Positions 34,000 through 43,607 of a DNA stretch of 64,000 nucleotides are shown in pieces. This DNA is from Topomyia yanbarensis (Eukaryota > Arthropoda > Insecta > Diptera > Culicidae): assembly GCF_030247195.1 (NCBI RefSeq), contig NC_080672.1:188301201-188365200 (forward strand), written 5' to 3'. How positions within the stretch are numbered: the first letter of the stretch is position 1; every line of letters starts with the position of its first letter. Position numbers and translations under genes: made by a program. The notes under the pieces were generated by a model, which saw only the letters and a program-made list of their open reading frames with translations, was not told the DNA's origin and made no database searches.

Positions 34000-34587
34000 G
34001 TAAATGTTACAAATTCTAAAAGGTTTGATGTTGTTGAGCGGCCTTTATAAAAGCCATGCTGCTTGCTTGTTATTTGATTTTTGATTTGCTGAAATATTTT
34101 GTTATTTACTAGTTTTTCGAATAATTTTGGAATGCATGATATAATGGCAATCCCACGATGGTTTCGGATGTCCGATTTAGCGCCTGATTTAAAAATTGGA
34201 ACTAAAAAGGATGATTTCCATATTTCTGGGAATGTTCCATTTTTCAGTGACATGTTGAAAATATGTAGTAGTGGTAGAGTGAATTCTTCTGCTAGATTTT
34301 TTAAAAATATTGGTGCTATTCCGTCCGGTCCAGGTCCTTTTGATGCGTCCAAGTTTTTTAGTGCAGTGGTAATTTCGTGTTCAGATATTTCGTGGACGGC
34401 AATGTCATTTGAAAATTCAGGTATAAATGAAAAGTAGTCGCGGTCGCGGTCTGTTTCGGAATATGAAGTATACACTTCTTGAAAGAATTTTCCAAATAAA
34501 TTGCAAATTTCAGTATTGTTATTTCCTACATGTCCGTCAAAATGCATTTGGGATGGAAAGTTGCTACTTTTCAATTTCGTTTTCACG
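34000..34587 (-). pseudogene. K1 reverse transcriptase, N-terminal block
   Basis: Between E2 and E1. It begins (minus) with VKTKLKSSNFPSQMHFDGHV, the linker after the endonuclease, and continues with CNLFGKFFQEVY, KGPGPDGIAPIFLK, a WKSSFLVPIFKSG core (motif 1-2 region), YRG-like NHRGIAI and the SKQHGFYKGRST segment. It ends at NLLEFVTFTVN where E1 interrupts. It has no lesion of its own and reads in the frame that the next block (28714 downward) resumes. The last codons of the computed ORF (33992 to 33942) belong to the inverted end of E1. Confidence 0.9.
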
Positions 34588-35119
34588 TAAGGCCATTACA
34601 AATATTTTTTAAAAATTATGTCACCCCCCCCTGCAAAATCGCTGAAAAAAATCAGGGGGCAAATAATTTTTTTTAAAATAACCAAAATTCAAAAAATTGT
34701 CACGTTTTATAGAACAAAAATAGCTTCCATAGAGTTTTGCTTTTCGTAACTGAAAACTATTATGGTAGTTTTAGAAATTACCATCCCATGGTAATTTTTA
34801 TTTTGACCATTCTCGGGTAAATGTGAAGTTTAAATGAGATCATCGATCCAGTCCAACATCAAATGAAACGTTTGCTGGGCGCGGAAGGAAGGACCCATCT
34901 GTGTATTATCAAACAAACATCTCATGGAAAGGCTAATACAGACCGACTTCTGAATCGATTCCAAATTAAACTCAACAGTCGATCGAGACATAATCGATCG
35001 TTGCATTCGAAAATAATTTCGATAAGGAAACAATCTGAATTCAAATCAGACTCCTGGAGATTTATATGTGGTTCAATATTCTATATACATGAGCTTTACC
35101 GAAAGGTTTTTGACATTTA

Positions 35120-35300
35120 AAGATTTCATATGGGATCGTAGTATTCATACTGTATTTCCGCAGCCATATGTGCGATTCTTATGAACTTGATCAGATCAAA
35201 ATCTGCTACCAAACCTTCCATTTAAGGCTAAGCTTGTGAAAATCGAATAAGCCGTTTTGCGAGAAGCCGAAGAGACATTAATTCTGAAATATTCCAAGAA
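35120..35300 (+). repeat. Family P repeat, copy C (left fragment)
   Basis: Diverged match to the interior of family P: CATATGGGATCGTAGTATTC, CCTTCCATTTAAGGCTAAGC, TTGTGAAAATCGAATAAGCC and AGCCGAAGAGAC correspond in order to the blocks ending at the CA microsatellite in copy B. The right end of the same copy is at 39049-39170, so roughly 3.7 kb of retroelement sequence has separated the two. Confidence 0.55.
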
Positions 35301-36611
35301 CCAGAAACATGCGAAATTTTCGAGATAGACGCTGGAATCAAAAGAACTTTGTCTGGCCATCAGCGATCAAGAATGCTCTAGCAAAGCTAAATATAGATCT
35401 TACAAATAATGGTATCATCGGCACTTACCGCAGGAAGAACCGGGAATCCATTATCGATGTTAATTTTTGTATCCTTGGAGTAACCGTAAAGATGGACTGA
35501 AAAGCGTGCGATATATCCACAGCGACCACCAAGCGATTTGGCACAGCATTGATAACAGGACTATGAACTACACATGAATATGAATATGTAGGAGATATAT
35601 AAACGAGTGAAGATGGAAAACAGCGATTTTTCACAGGAACGTGTCCGTCGAAGAACTTGAATTTGAGGGTATCCTCTTCAACCTAAATGCGAACGAGTTC
35701 ACGGCACTACTAACAAAGGCGTGTAATGCGACCATACCAAGGGATGGGAAACTGAGAAACGGTCGCCGGGTGCAATACGACGATTATCGATCTACGTATA
35801 AGTTGCCTCCGAGCTTGGAGAAGAAGTCGGAGATCACTTCGGTTTCTCATCTCGCTCAGTTCAGAAGCTAGAAATCGCTCCGCTGCAATAGCAGGGCAAG
35901 TAATCAAATTTACCCGCGCGACGCTTGGCAAAAATTGATTCCTTCTGCCTAGTGTGTGATACGTGAACAAACAATGAGTGACAATGCCAAGCAAAAGTAT
36001 ATCACGATGCGGGCAAACTGTGTTGCTGTCAGAGCTGCAAATTTTCACCAGGTTGTTTTGAACTTGAAGGAAGAACAAATCTCAAATCATGCCCTACTAT
36101 GTTCAATTCGCAGTTATTCGTTTACATCATTCATTCAAACAGTCGAGCTGCTCAATCATTTTCCTTTCATTTTCGATTTCATTTACCTTGTGAATATCTC
36201 TGTACTGGGATATTGACTAAGTTTTTCAAGCAAAACTACTCTGAACATACTTCTTGCTGTTCATGTAAGCTTGAAAACATTTAAGCTAAACCTGTCAACA
36301 TTTAACCTAAACTGGCCTCTACAGAGCAGATGACAACTTTGGTTGGTGAATGAAAAAGCATCAATTTGAAATGAAGACGTACGCTTCGGTTATGAAAATC
36401 CCGCCAACTTTAAAGTGAATGATTAAGGGAGGCTTTGAATTTGAATCATGGTTGGGTTTGATTGAGCTGAAAGTTGGCATTTGAAAATGAAAATTTGCAC
36501 CACTGGTTGCTGTTGACTACACGAAATATCCGGTAATACCATCAATTCATGAAGGGGAGCAAATGTTGAAGGTGAACTTGAAGTTCAACGTAGCTTGCGG
36601 TACTTTATGCG

Positions 36612-36953
36612 GTGCAATTCCACCATTTACGTCATGCGGTACTGAACATGTTAAAAAATATTAGTCAAGCAGAATCATTCGCTTCCCAGAACAACACGAA
36701 ACACGTCATCGAATGTAATGACATTTTATACAGTATTCCAACGTATATAGATGTTGACAGTATTGAAATAAAGATACAGGACCTGGCACCACGTACTAGT
36801 TCCTTCGCTATCAATCCTGTCAAAATACGGAGAGGTGAATAGTGTTAAGGAAGATAGTTGGAGGAACTTCTTCCCAAGACTCCACAACGAAGTTCGTGTG
36901 GTGAGAATGCGTCCGAAAAAACCTATTCCCTCTTACTTGACTTTCACATGCTA
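36612..36953 (+). pseudogene. R1/LOA-type ORF1, middle part
   Basis: Two blocks joined by a frameshift near 36830. The first ends YIDVDSIEIKIQDLAPRTSS and the second reads VKEDSWRNFFPRL, VRVVRMRPKKPIPSYLTF and then a TAA at 36952-36954. This matches the region just upstream of the zinc knuckles in ORF1 (Gag-like) proteins of R1/LOA elements. After the stop the same frame continues into the knuckle. Confidence 0.6.
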
Positions 36954-36954
36954 A

Positions 36955-37476
36955 TCACCTAATGATGTTGAATATTCTCAACGAACACTAGTCACGTACC
37001 CAGGACAGATTCCTACCTGTCAATATTGTGATCATCCGCTACACCACAGGAAACCTTGCGCAGAGACTGCTAAAGAAATTCCACCTGATACGACCAAAGC
37101 CGGTATACAATCATCGTATGTTAAACCACAACCAGTTGGTAAACCAACGACTGCAGACCGGACATTCACAAACACCAGCTCAACAACGATCGGCCCCAGT
37201 ACCACTAAACCATCTGCCATTACCAACATCGAAGTAACAACGATTACAGCAAATGTTTCCAAACCAACAACCAACACCACCAATAAGGAATCTAATACCG
37301 ATGAAGAAGGATTTACAATAGCGACCCGTAAGCACAAACAACAAATAAGAACATCCGACGATGAGCAAGATGAATGCAGTACCGATGATGACATGGACGT
37401 AAACGAAAACGCGAGAGAAGACGGACCAAATGACCCCCAATGTGCGCTTCACGGCTCAGTTGTGCTAACGCATTGA
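36955..37476 (+). pseudogene. R1/LOA-type ORF1 C-terminal part with zinc knuckle
   Basis: An open frame of 173 codons that lacks an ATG. It reads LVTYPGQIPTCQYCDHPLHH and RKPC, a CX2C...H...C type zinc knuckle, followed by a Thr/Pro-rich linker and an acidic tail (EEGFTIATRKHK, DDEQDECSTDDDMDV), ending in TGA at 37474-37476. An acidic tail after a basic patch is common in such ORF1 proteins. It is continuous in frame with the block upstream apart from one TAA. Confidence 0.65.
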
Positions 37477-38295
37477 GCTGTGTAAAATATATTTAAAATT
37501 AAAAAGAAGTCAGAAAGCTCGAGGGAAGCGAGCTGCAAGAACCGCTCTCAACAAAGCAGTCAAGCTGTACAAGAAAGCCTTGCCACAAAGCCAACGCGAA
37601 TTTCCTTAGGAAAGACCTACAAAGTTGGCATAACAAAAATAAAAGGCTCAGCTGCACCACCTGAAAGGTGCCCGGAAAAGATGGAGGTCACCATCGAAAG
37701 GTTTTCCCCACAACATGAATCTATTTTCGCCGTACAGTGAGGAGGATGATCACAAAGATGAAGATCGATTTACCAACAAACAGATTATCGAGATGGCGAA
37801 AGCCATAAAAGTGAAGCGATACATGAGAGCCCGGATATGTTCAAAACGATCCGATAATTGGAAGCGACAAAAGCTGATGTTGCTTCCGATGCCGGGACAA
37901 CATGGAAATCTTTCAGCGTAGTCAATATATCCCTTGGTAATGTTAGAGAGAAGGAGTAATACTGAACAAGCTAACGAAGTACGCGGACCGTGAGAACGGC
38001 ATCTCATATAATTCGGCTTCGTTATAGGCAGGTCTACAGTGAAATCCACCCGAACGGTTGTGGGAGTTGTGGAGACAGCAGAGATAAGGATATCGTTTTT
38101 GCGTGGTGGTTCCCTTAGGCGTGAAGAATGCTTCAATAGTACTAGCTGGGAAGCAATCGCCCACTCGCTGTACAGCACGAGTAACTCTGCAGGATATTAT
38201 AGAGCTACTTTCAGTACCGAACACTGATCTACGAGACAGACAAGGGGGAATCACAACTACAACTGACGTTCCTCGACTCGACGCTGTGGAACGCA

Positions 38296-38496
38296 GTGTA
38301 CGATGGAGTATTGAAGCTGAAGCTTCCCAGAGATATAACGATTTTCGGCTTCACGGATGATGTGGTGTTCCAAGTAATCGGACAATCGCTAGAAGAGGAG
38401 ACACTCGACACGGAGACGATTGCCCATCATAAAACAGAGTTGGTGATGACTAGCAGCCGAAAGACAGCGCGGTCGGAAAATATATCATCGACTTGA
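38296..38496 (+). pseudogene. R1/LOA-type reverse transcriptase palm fragment
   Basis: MYDGVLKLKLPRDITIFGFT leads into TDDVVF at the place of the catalytic F/Y-A-D-D box, here with Thr instead of Ala. This is followed by EEETLDTETIAHHKTELVM, the region where RT reads ...HKTE. Such wording is usual for R1/LOA elements. The fragment is short, flanked by stops, and catalytically doubtful. Confidence 0.6.
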
Positions 38497-39048
38497 ACTT
38501 TTAAAGTCACGACGATTATGTTAAGGGGAAGGCTGTGAGAGTAACCACAGCTTTGCTTGAGGCGCCAGTGTACTGGGCACCACGAACCAGCGGAAATCGC
38601 TGGACCGAAGCATGTGAACAGACTAGTTTCACCGTCAGGGACAAGATCGAGTAGGTCGAGTGAAGCACCAGCGGTGGGTCGTCGAGTTTTCAACGAACTG
38701 GAAGCAGCGAACTAGAAGCTACGCTCCATCCAGTATCGCCGAACCGCCCTCGCCAAGTACTGGTTGGCCCTTTGAGTAGGATTTATATACTATGCGAGTA
38801 GATTGCGACAAAACTGGGAGCTAAATGACTCGCGCAAAAGCCATCGGTATCAGGAGAACTTCCGACGAGGAATTGAGGTGGCTCGCGAAAACAGGAACTA
38901 AATGGTTCACAGAAATGAGAGCCAAATGGCTAACGGAAGTTCACCACTGCGATTAGCCGGATATGTGTTCGGAGCTAAACCGCTCTAATGTATCATTTTG
39001 TCTTAAGACTGAATCAGCCTCCCCACGATATAACGCTTCGATGCAGTC

Positions 39049-39170
39049 GACATTTTCAGATATCGACGAACTGAATCTAGTGGTATATGACACTCGACAC
39101 TCCGGGTGTAGCTTAAAAAGTCGAGTTTCAGAGTGATTGCACAGTCTTCCTTATATGAAAAAGGCAAAAA
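39049..39170 (+). repeat. Family P repeat, copy C (right end)
   Basis: Shows CAGATATCGACGAACTGAAT, GTGGTATATGACACTCG, the hairpin position (here ACAC-TCCGG-GTGT at 39097-39109), AAAAAGTCGAGTTTCAGAG and a final AAAAAGGCAAAAA, in the same order as copy B. The CA microsatellite is missing. Confidence 0.75.
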
Positions 39171-40000
39171 ATGAACTGATGATTGCTATACATTTCATAA
39201 ATCCGTAAATGAATTTCTCTGATATGGCTACCTACTGCGCAACAAGATGGAGAAAAATGCAAAGATTTCGAAGATGTACACGGAACCGAGCCGAATTACT
39301 ATCATGTACCAAACAAACAAATCTACAAGTCTTCAAGCACAAGCGATAAACCAAAGCTGATGTTTCCACTAGAGTTCGAAAAAGTATAGTATGCACAGGA
39401 TGTACGTTCGCCAGGCTACTGTATATGAAATACGCAATAGAAAAAATATCAGAGAAAACCATATCTGAGATAAATAATTCCATTGACGCACACTTTACCT
39501 TTGGATTCATTTCAGAATGTTTTCCAAAAGTCCATAAGTGAAATGTTGCAATCCTGTTTCTGTACATTGTTATCAAGCAGGTTCACCTTTGACCGATTTC
39601 CATGCCTTGTGTGTACAGTCGGTCCATGTGCCGCCACAACGGAACGAAAACTATTCAAGCAACCAAAAGTTAATACCTTAATGTACTCTTAAATGTTTTT
39701 TAAGTTCTTAGAGAACTTTCAAGCTCTTATTGGGAATTTAGAAATTGCACTGTTCGGAAAATTATTTAAAACGAAAACTTTAGCATCCCTTTCCTATGTG
39801 AACTTTTGATTGATTAAGTAATGTTTGCTTGAATTTTTCTAGTAAAACAAATAGCTCAACCCCGCTATACGAAATCACCCTGCGGAAACGTCCATGAGAA
39901 CAATCGAAAGAAAATGCAAAAAGAAAAAAAAATGTTTTTATTAAAATAAATATTTATTTTTTGTTTGCCCCCCCCTTCAGAAAAAAATTTGTACTTGGAC
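39171..40000. other. Right part of E2, no gene recognised
   Basis: Short frames on both strands (39232-39576, 39483-39692) without motifs. AT-rich toward the E2 terminus. Confidence 0.4.
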
Positions 40001-40032
40001 ATAATTTTTAAAAAAGATTTGTAATGGCCTAA

Positions 40033-40832
40033 TTGAAGAAATTCTTTGGATAGGTCTTGATTTCAGTCTCGATTTTACGATTATATTCTTCATGTGCAGT
40101 GTTAATGGCTATGTCGAGTTGGGAGCAAATATCCAGATAGTTTTGCCGATTTGTAATGCTATGTTCTTTCTTGTAAATTTTATGTGCCTTTTGCTTTCTA
40201 TTTTTTAAATTTTTCAGATGTTGGTTGAACCATACAGGCTGCTGGCCGCCATGAGTTCTTCTTCTTCTTTTTACTGGTACTGTTCCAGAGATTAAATTAG
40301 TTACAATTAAATAGAATTTAGTCACTGCTTCGTTGACATTTCCTTCTATACTCAATACAGTTTGCCAATTTATTCTACATAGTCTACGTTTGACTTCTTC
40401 GAAGTCAGTTTTATGGTATTCCGGCACTTCCTCATACTCCAAGTCGTTCGGGGAAGGGTTTTGATGAATAAAAATTGAATATTCGATTGCTGTGTGAAAT
40501 ACTTCATTTTTCCATAATGGAGTTAAAGATGCATTAACACAGAAGTCTTCAGTGCAGTTCGTGAATAAGAGGTCTAAATATGAATTTTGTTTATTTTTTA
40601 CATGGTTGATTTGGTGCAGGCCAAATTCAGATATTTTGTCAAAGAAGTATTGAAGTGTTTCATTTTCGCCTACGACAGGGAGTAAGATAGATTCGTTTTC
40701 AATGTCTACGATGAAGTTGGTGTTACGTTGATTAAAGTCGCCATAAATATGCAGTTTTACTTCAGGTTCCATGTTTGACATGATAGATTCTACAGTTTGA
40801 AAAAATAGTTCAAATGATTTTTTTGTGAGCAT
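40033..40832 (-). pseudogene. K1 endonuclease C-terminal half and linker
   Basis: The minus-strand frame contains LHIYGDFNQRNTNF (endonuclease GDFN motif), YLDLLFTNC and EVFHTAIEYSIF at the place of the SDHxP motif, then a basic linker (GTVPVKRRRRTHGG, KNLKNRKQKAHKIYKK) and ends at IKTYPKNFF just before E2. The frame is shifted relative to the first half by one extra A in a seven-A run near 40820. Apart from that it is open. Confidence 0.88.
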
Positions 40833-41184
40833 TTTCAGGTGGAAAGTACACAGAGGAGAATATGTGCACTTCTCCTGATATTACTGCTTTTGCCCATATA
40901 TGTTCAAATTCTATATGTTTAATGGTTTCTATTTCTTCTGAAGGAAAGTCTGCGTTTATGGCTATAATGACTCCTCCTCCAGACTTTTTATTACAAAGAG
41001 ACAAATTACGGTCATGCCGAAATACATTAAATTGATTTCCAAAAATTTCTTCGCTTCTTACGCTTTCATCCCAGCTACTTTCTGTTCCAAGAATTATATT
41101 AAAAGAAGATGAAATTAGTTTTTGTTGGATTTCTTTCATTTTGGCTGGGCTTTTCATTCGATTAAAATTTTTGCAATAGACCAA
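40810..41184 (-). pseudogene. K1 endonuclease N-terminal half
   Basis: Reads LVYCKNFNRMKSP, IILGTESSWDESV (catalytic Glu region), a GNQFNVFRHDRN segment, KKSGGGVIIAI and FSSVYFPPE: the succession of an apurinic-like endonuclease of a CR1-group element. It ends in a premature stop because of the A-run frameshift. The region upstream to 41276 is open in frame without an ATG and probably contains the true ORF2 start. Confidence 0.88.
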
Positions 41185-41276
41185 AATTTCAGTCGAATTC
41201 TGTTGTGGATGCGAAGAAGTTTTTGGAATATTTAAATTACTTACAGTTATATTTTCTTCCTCTATAGAGGGCGTCG

Positions 41277-41516
41277 TTACTTCCGAAAATTCGACGTTCC
41301 AAATTTATGCGTAGCTTCGCGGAGTTGTTGAAGGCGCCTGGTTCTTTCGCTTGATAAAAATTTTCCATAAGAGTCGAGGTCTGCTGCTGCTTCGTCTGGG
41401 TTTAGCCCATATTCCTGATAGACTTCGATGAAAATGCGCAGGAGATGGTCAGGAGTGGTCGGTAGTCCTTCGGATGCGAGCGTCATTTTGATGCTGGTCG
41501 GCGTCATTCCTTCCAC
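41277..41516 (-). pseudogene. K1 ORF1, C-terminal end
   Basis: EGMTPTSIKMTLASEGLPTT and YQEYGLNPDEAAADLDSYGK are in the frame next to ORF1 (41504-42838). The junction near 41530 is explained by loss of one A, so this is the natural C-terminus of ORF1. It stops at 41277, less than 100 bases from the beginning of the endonuclease text. Confidence 0.8.
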
Positions 41517-42838
41517 GCAAGAGATGGGTGTTGGTCCTTCATATATGCCAGGTATAGGCGTACAATGTTCATTATTTTTGGTTCGCGAAGTCTGGTCTTT
41601 AAAAAGCGACCGTCGCCATTCGTTGATTGTGACGTGAGGCGTACGATTGGAGGGTGCAAGGGGTCCAGTTCAAATTGGCTGTCTGTGTTCGAACAACATG
41701 TGGTTGCCAATGTGTTTAAACTATTTTCGCCGCTGGTAGGTGTCACTTTCATATGTTTGGGTTGAATGTTTTCGTTAGCTGAACGGTACGGGTTGATGGT
41801 GTCACCTTTTTTAAAGTTTATGAAATTTGTTTTTACTGCTGGTATTGCAAGACCTGCAATCGGATGTTCGGTGGTTGTGGGAGGAACGGAAAATTGTTTT
41901 TTCGCCGTGGCAAGTAGTAATTTGTCTGACGTCTTACCACTGTCGTTATGATGATGATTGTTAGCGCGATCGTTGTCACGTTGACTTGACTGCTTACGAC
42001 GTTTTCGGTTGCGCCTTGCCTTATCAGCAGCTTTCTCCTGAAGTCGTCGAATGCGTTGTTTGGCGTCATATTTTGTCCAATCCTGCTTCCATTGCCATTT
42101 ATCGCCCAAAAATCGCCAGCCTGGAGACGTATGATCTATTTTCTGTTGGATTACTGTTGCGTGTGATTTTTCCGCTAATTCTTCAGCCAGGGATTTTGAT
42201 TGATTCATGCCATTTTCTGGTATTGTCATGTTGGAGATTGCAATGGAAATAGCTTTCACTTCTTCCTTCAATTCCTCCAATAGGTCGGAATTGACGAGAG
42301 GGTACGGCTCAGAACATTTAGTGGAAATCAGTTCGTTCTCGAGGTGTGATAGCCGTTCGTCAATTTTATGATTCATATTGTCCGATATTGTTTTGGTCGA
42401 TTTGCTGATGGTGTCGATCGAATTTTGCAACAAATTGTCACAAGAATGAAAATGCTGACCTAGTTTACTGCATATGTTTTCGTTTTTTTTATGGATGACT
42501 TGCATTGACTGCTTTACGTCGTTAAGTAATTGTTCGATGCTACCGAACAATTCAAGACTGTGGCTCTTTAGGTCAGCTGTGGTTCGATGTTGTGTGTCCG
42601 TATGCGACTTCATCATTTTTAGCAGCTGATCTTGTAGATATATCATTTTGCGTGTGTCGACCTCTGTCCTAATAATGTGCTGGCAGTCCGCACACACAGG
42701 CACCATAAATGCCCGGATAAAATTTTCCTGATTACGCTGCACACCTACACAGGCAGCATGGTACGATCTGCTGCAAAATTCACACTTCAAGAGGAAGCGG
42801 TCGTCGTTTATGTTGCAAGTTTTTACACCGCACTGCAT
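41504..42838 (-). pseudogene. K1 ORF1 protein with N-terminal PHD-like finger
   Basis: 444 codons, ATG at 42838. The first 60 residues have the spacing of a PHD-like finger: C-G-V-K-T-C, then LKCEFCSRSYHAACVGV, then FMVPVCADC. The middle (70-200) is predicted helical and probably a coiled coil (LLKMMKSH, VKQSMQVIHKKNENI). It is followed by a WRFLGDKWQWKQDW segment and a strongly basic stretch (RIRRLQEKAADKARRNRKRR), then an unstructured Ser/Thr-rich part. PHD-type ORF1 proteins are known in CR1-group elements. The last residues (SLAWKE, stop) are out of frame because of a 1-bp deletion. Confidence 0.85.
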
Positions 42839-43169
42839 TATTTTACTATTACTTGAAGTTCAATAGCACTGTAACTTACGAGGCACGCGCGCGATGTTTG
42901 TTTATACGTAGGTAAAAAAATACTAATTAATAAATTACTTGCGGAGCGCTTGAAGAGGCGTCCGCACTCGTTGACGGTTCGAGCGAAAAAAAAAGACCGC
43001 CAGAAGCATAATTGTCCCATGTGTATAAGGATTCCCATAGAACATGGGACAGTTTTGCTTCTAGCGGCAGAATACCTCACACAAAAATGCTGTTCAAGTC
43101 TGATATTACACCGAAAGTTAGACGAATTAACTGAATTCTAATTTGATGGTCAAATTGACCCTGTATGTA
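42839..43169. other. K1 5' region and adjacent hairpin
   Basis: 42839-42985 is probably the K1 5' untranslated region. At 42997-43067 an imperfect hairpin with 26-nt arms (CCGCCAGAAGCATAATTGTC and its near-complement) may be a small fold-back element or mark the old insertion edge. No gene. Confidence 0.5.
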
Positions 43170-43470
43170 AATTATGGAAAAGATGTTATAAGCCTTTTAA
43201 AATCAGTCATAATCCAATAATACGTTATAATCCATTTAAAACGAGTGTATTGCTAGTTAGGCACTTTTCAATCAGTTAGGTCTTTTCATAATCAGTTCGG
43301 TCATAAAAATCATTTAGGCCCTTTTATAAATTGTTGTAAAATCGCTATCAAAATTCTTCATAACAAATGTTGCGTTATGTACGTGCTCGGGTAGATATTT
43401 GTTAATGGAAAACATGAAATTTCAATTTGTTACATTTTGTGGTTAGGCCCTTTTCAAATGTTTGGATAGA
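43170..43470. repeat. Dispersed repeat, copy 2
   Basis: Shares GTATTGCTAGTTAGG, CTTTTATAAATTGTTG and ATCAAAATTCTTCATAA in order with 1160-1290, and CCCTTTTCAAATGTTTGG with a word near 5570. Part of a widespread unclassified family. Confidence 0.6.
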
Positions 43471-43607
43471 ACTGGGTAGAGATTGTAATTGTAATTGTAA
43501 ATTTATTAGCTTGCGATACCCTGTTGGTTACATTTGTAAATTAAAAAAATATATAATTATAAATTCAGAATCACAACAAGTATGACCAGTAGCTGGTCGA
43601 AAACACT

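Larger units (their letters stand above)
35950..38970 (+). mobile_element. R1/LOA-group non-LTR retrotransposon remnant
   Basis: The only plus-strand coding retroelement in the window. Fragments in order are an ORF1-like start (35974, MSDNAKQKYITMRANCV), ORF1 middle and zinc knuckle (36612-37476), an RT N-terminal piece (37715-37921, SEEDDHKDEDRFTNKQIIEM and WKRQKLMLLPMPG) and an RT palm piece (38296-38496, FGFTDDVVF). Large internal deletions, stops and frameshifts lie between them. The combination fits R1/LOA elements, but the group call is tentative. Confidence 0.65.
34591..40029. mobile_element. E2: 5.4-kb insertion with GGCCATTACAAAT inverted ends and TAA duplication
   Basis: The first about 32 bases at each end match in inverted orientation (GGCCATTACAAAT, then a T-run and AAAAATTATGTC) with one mismatch. 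Similarity continues loosely for a further 50 or so bases through a C/G run. The flanking TAA (34588-34590 and 40030-40032) is a 3-bp duplication, and K1 coding is restored when one TAA is removed. A 3-bp TWA duplication is characteristic of PIF/Harbinger elements. No Harbinger transposase or Myb-like gene is recognisable; the interior holds a broken family P copy that itself carries an R1/LOA-type remnant. Confidence 0.85.
27507..42985 (-). mobile_element. K1: CR1-like non-LTR retrotransposon split by two large insertions
   Basis: On the minus strand the order is 5' untranslated region (to about 42985), ORF1 with PHD-like finger, endonuclease, reverse transcriptase, and a 3' tail of AATA repeats at about 27507-27525. 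It is cut twice. E2 (34591-40029) lies between the endonuclease and RT parts. E1 (28715-33992) lies within RT. In both places the reading frame resumes exactly once the insertion and one target-duplication copy are removed. Apart from two single-base indels (near 41530 and 40820) the element looked nearly complete before being broken. PHD-type ORF1 proteins are described for CR1-group elements, which supports the class. Confidence 0.92.
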
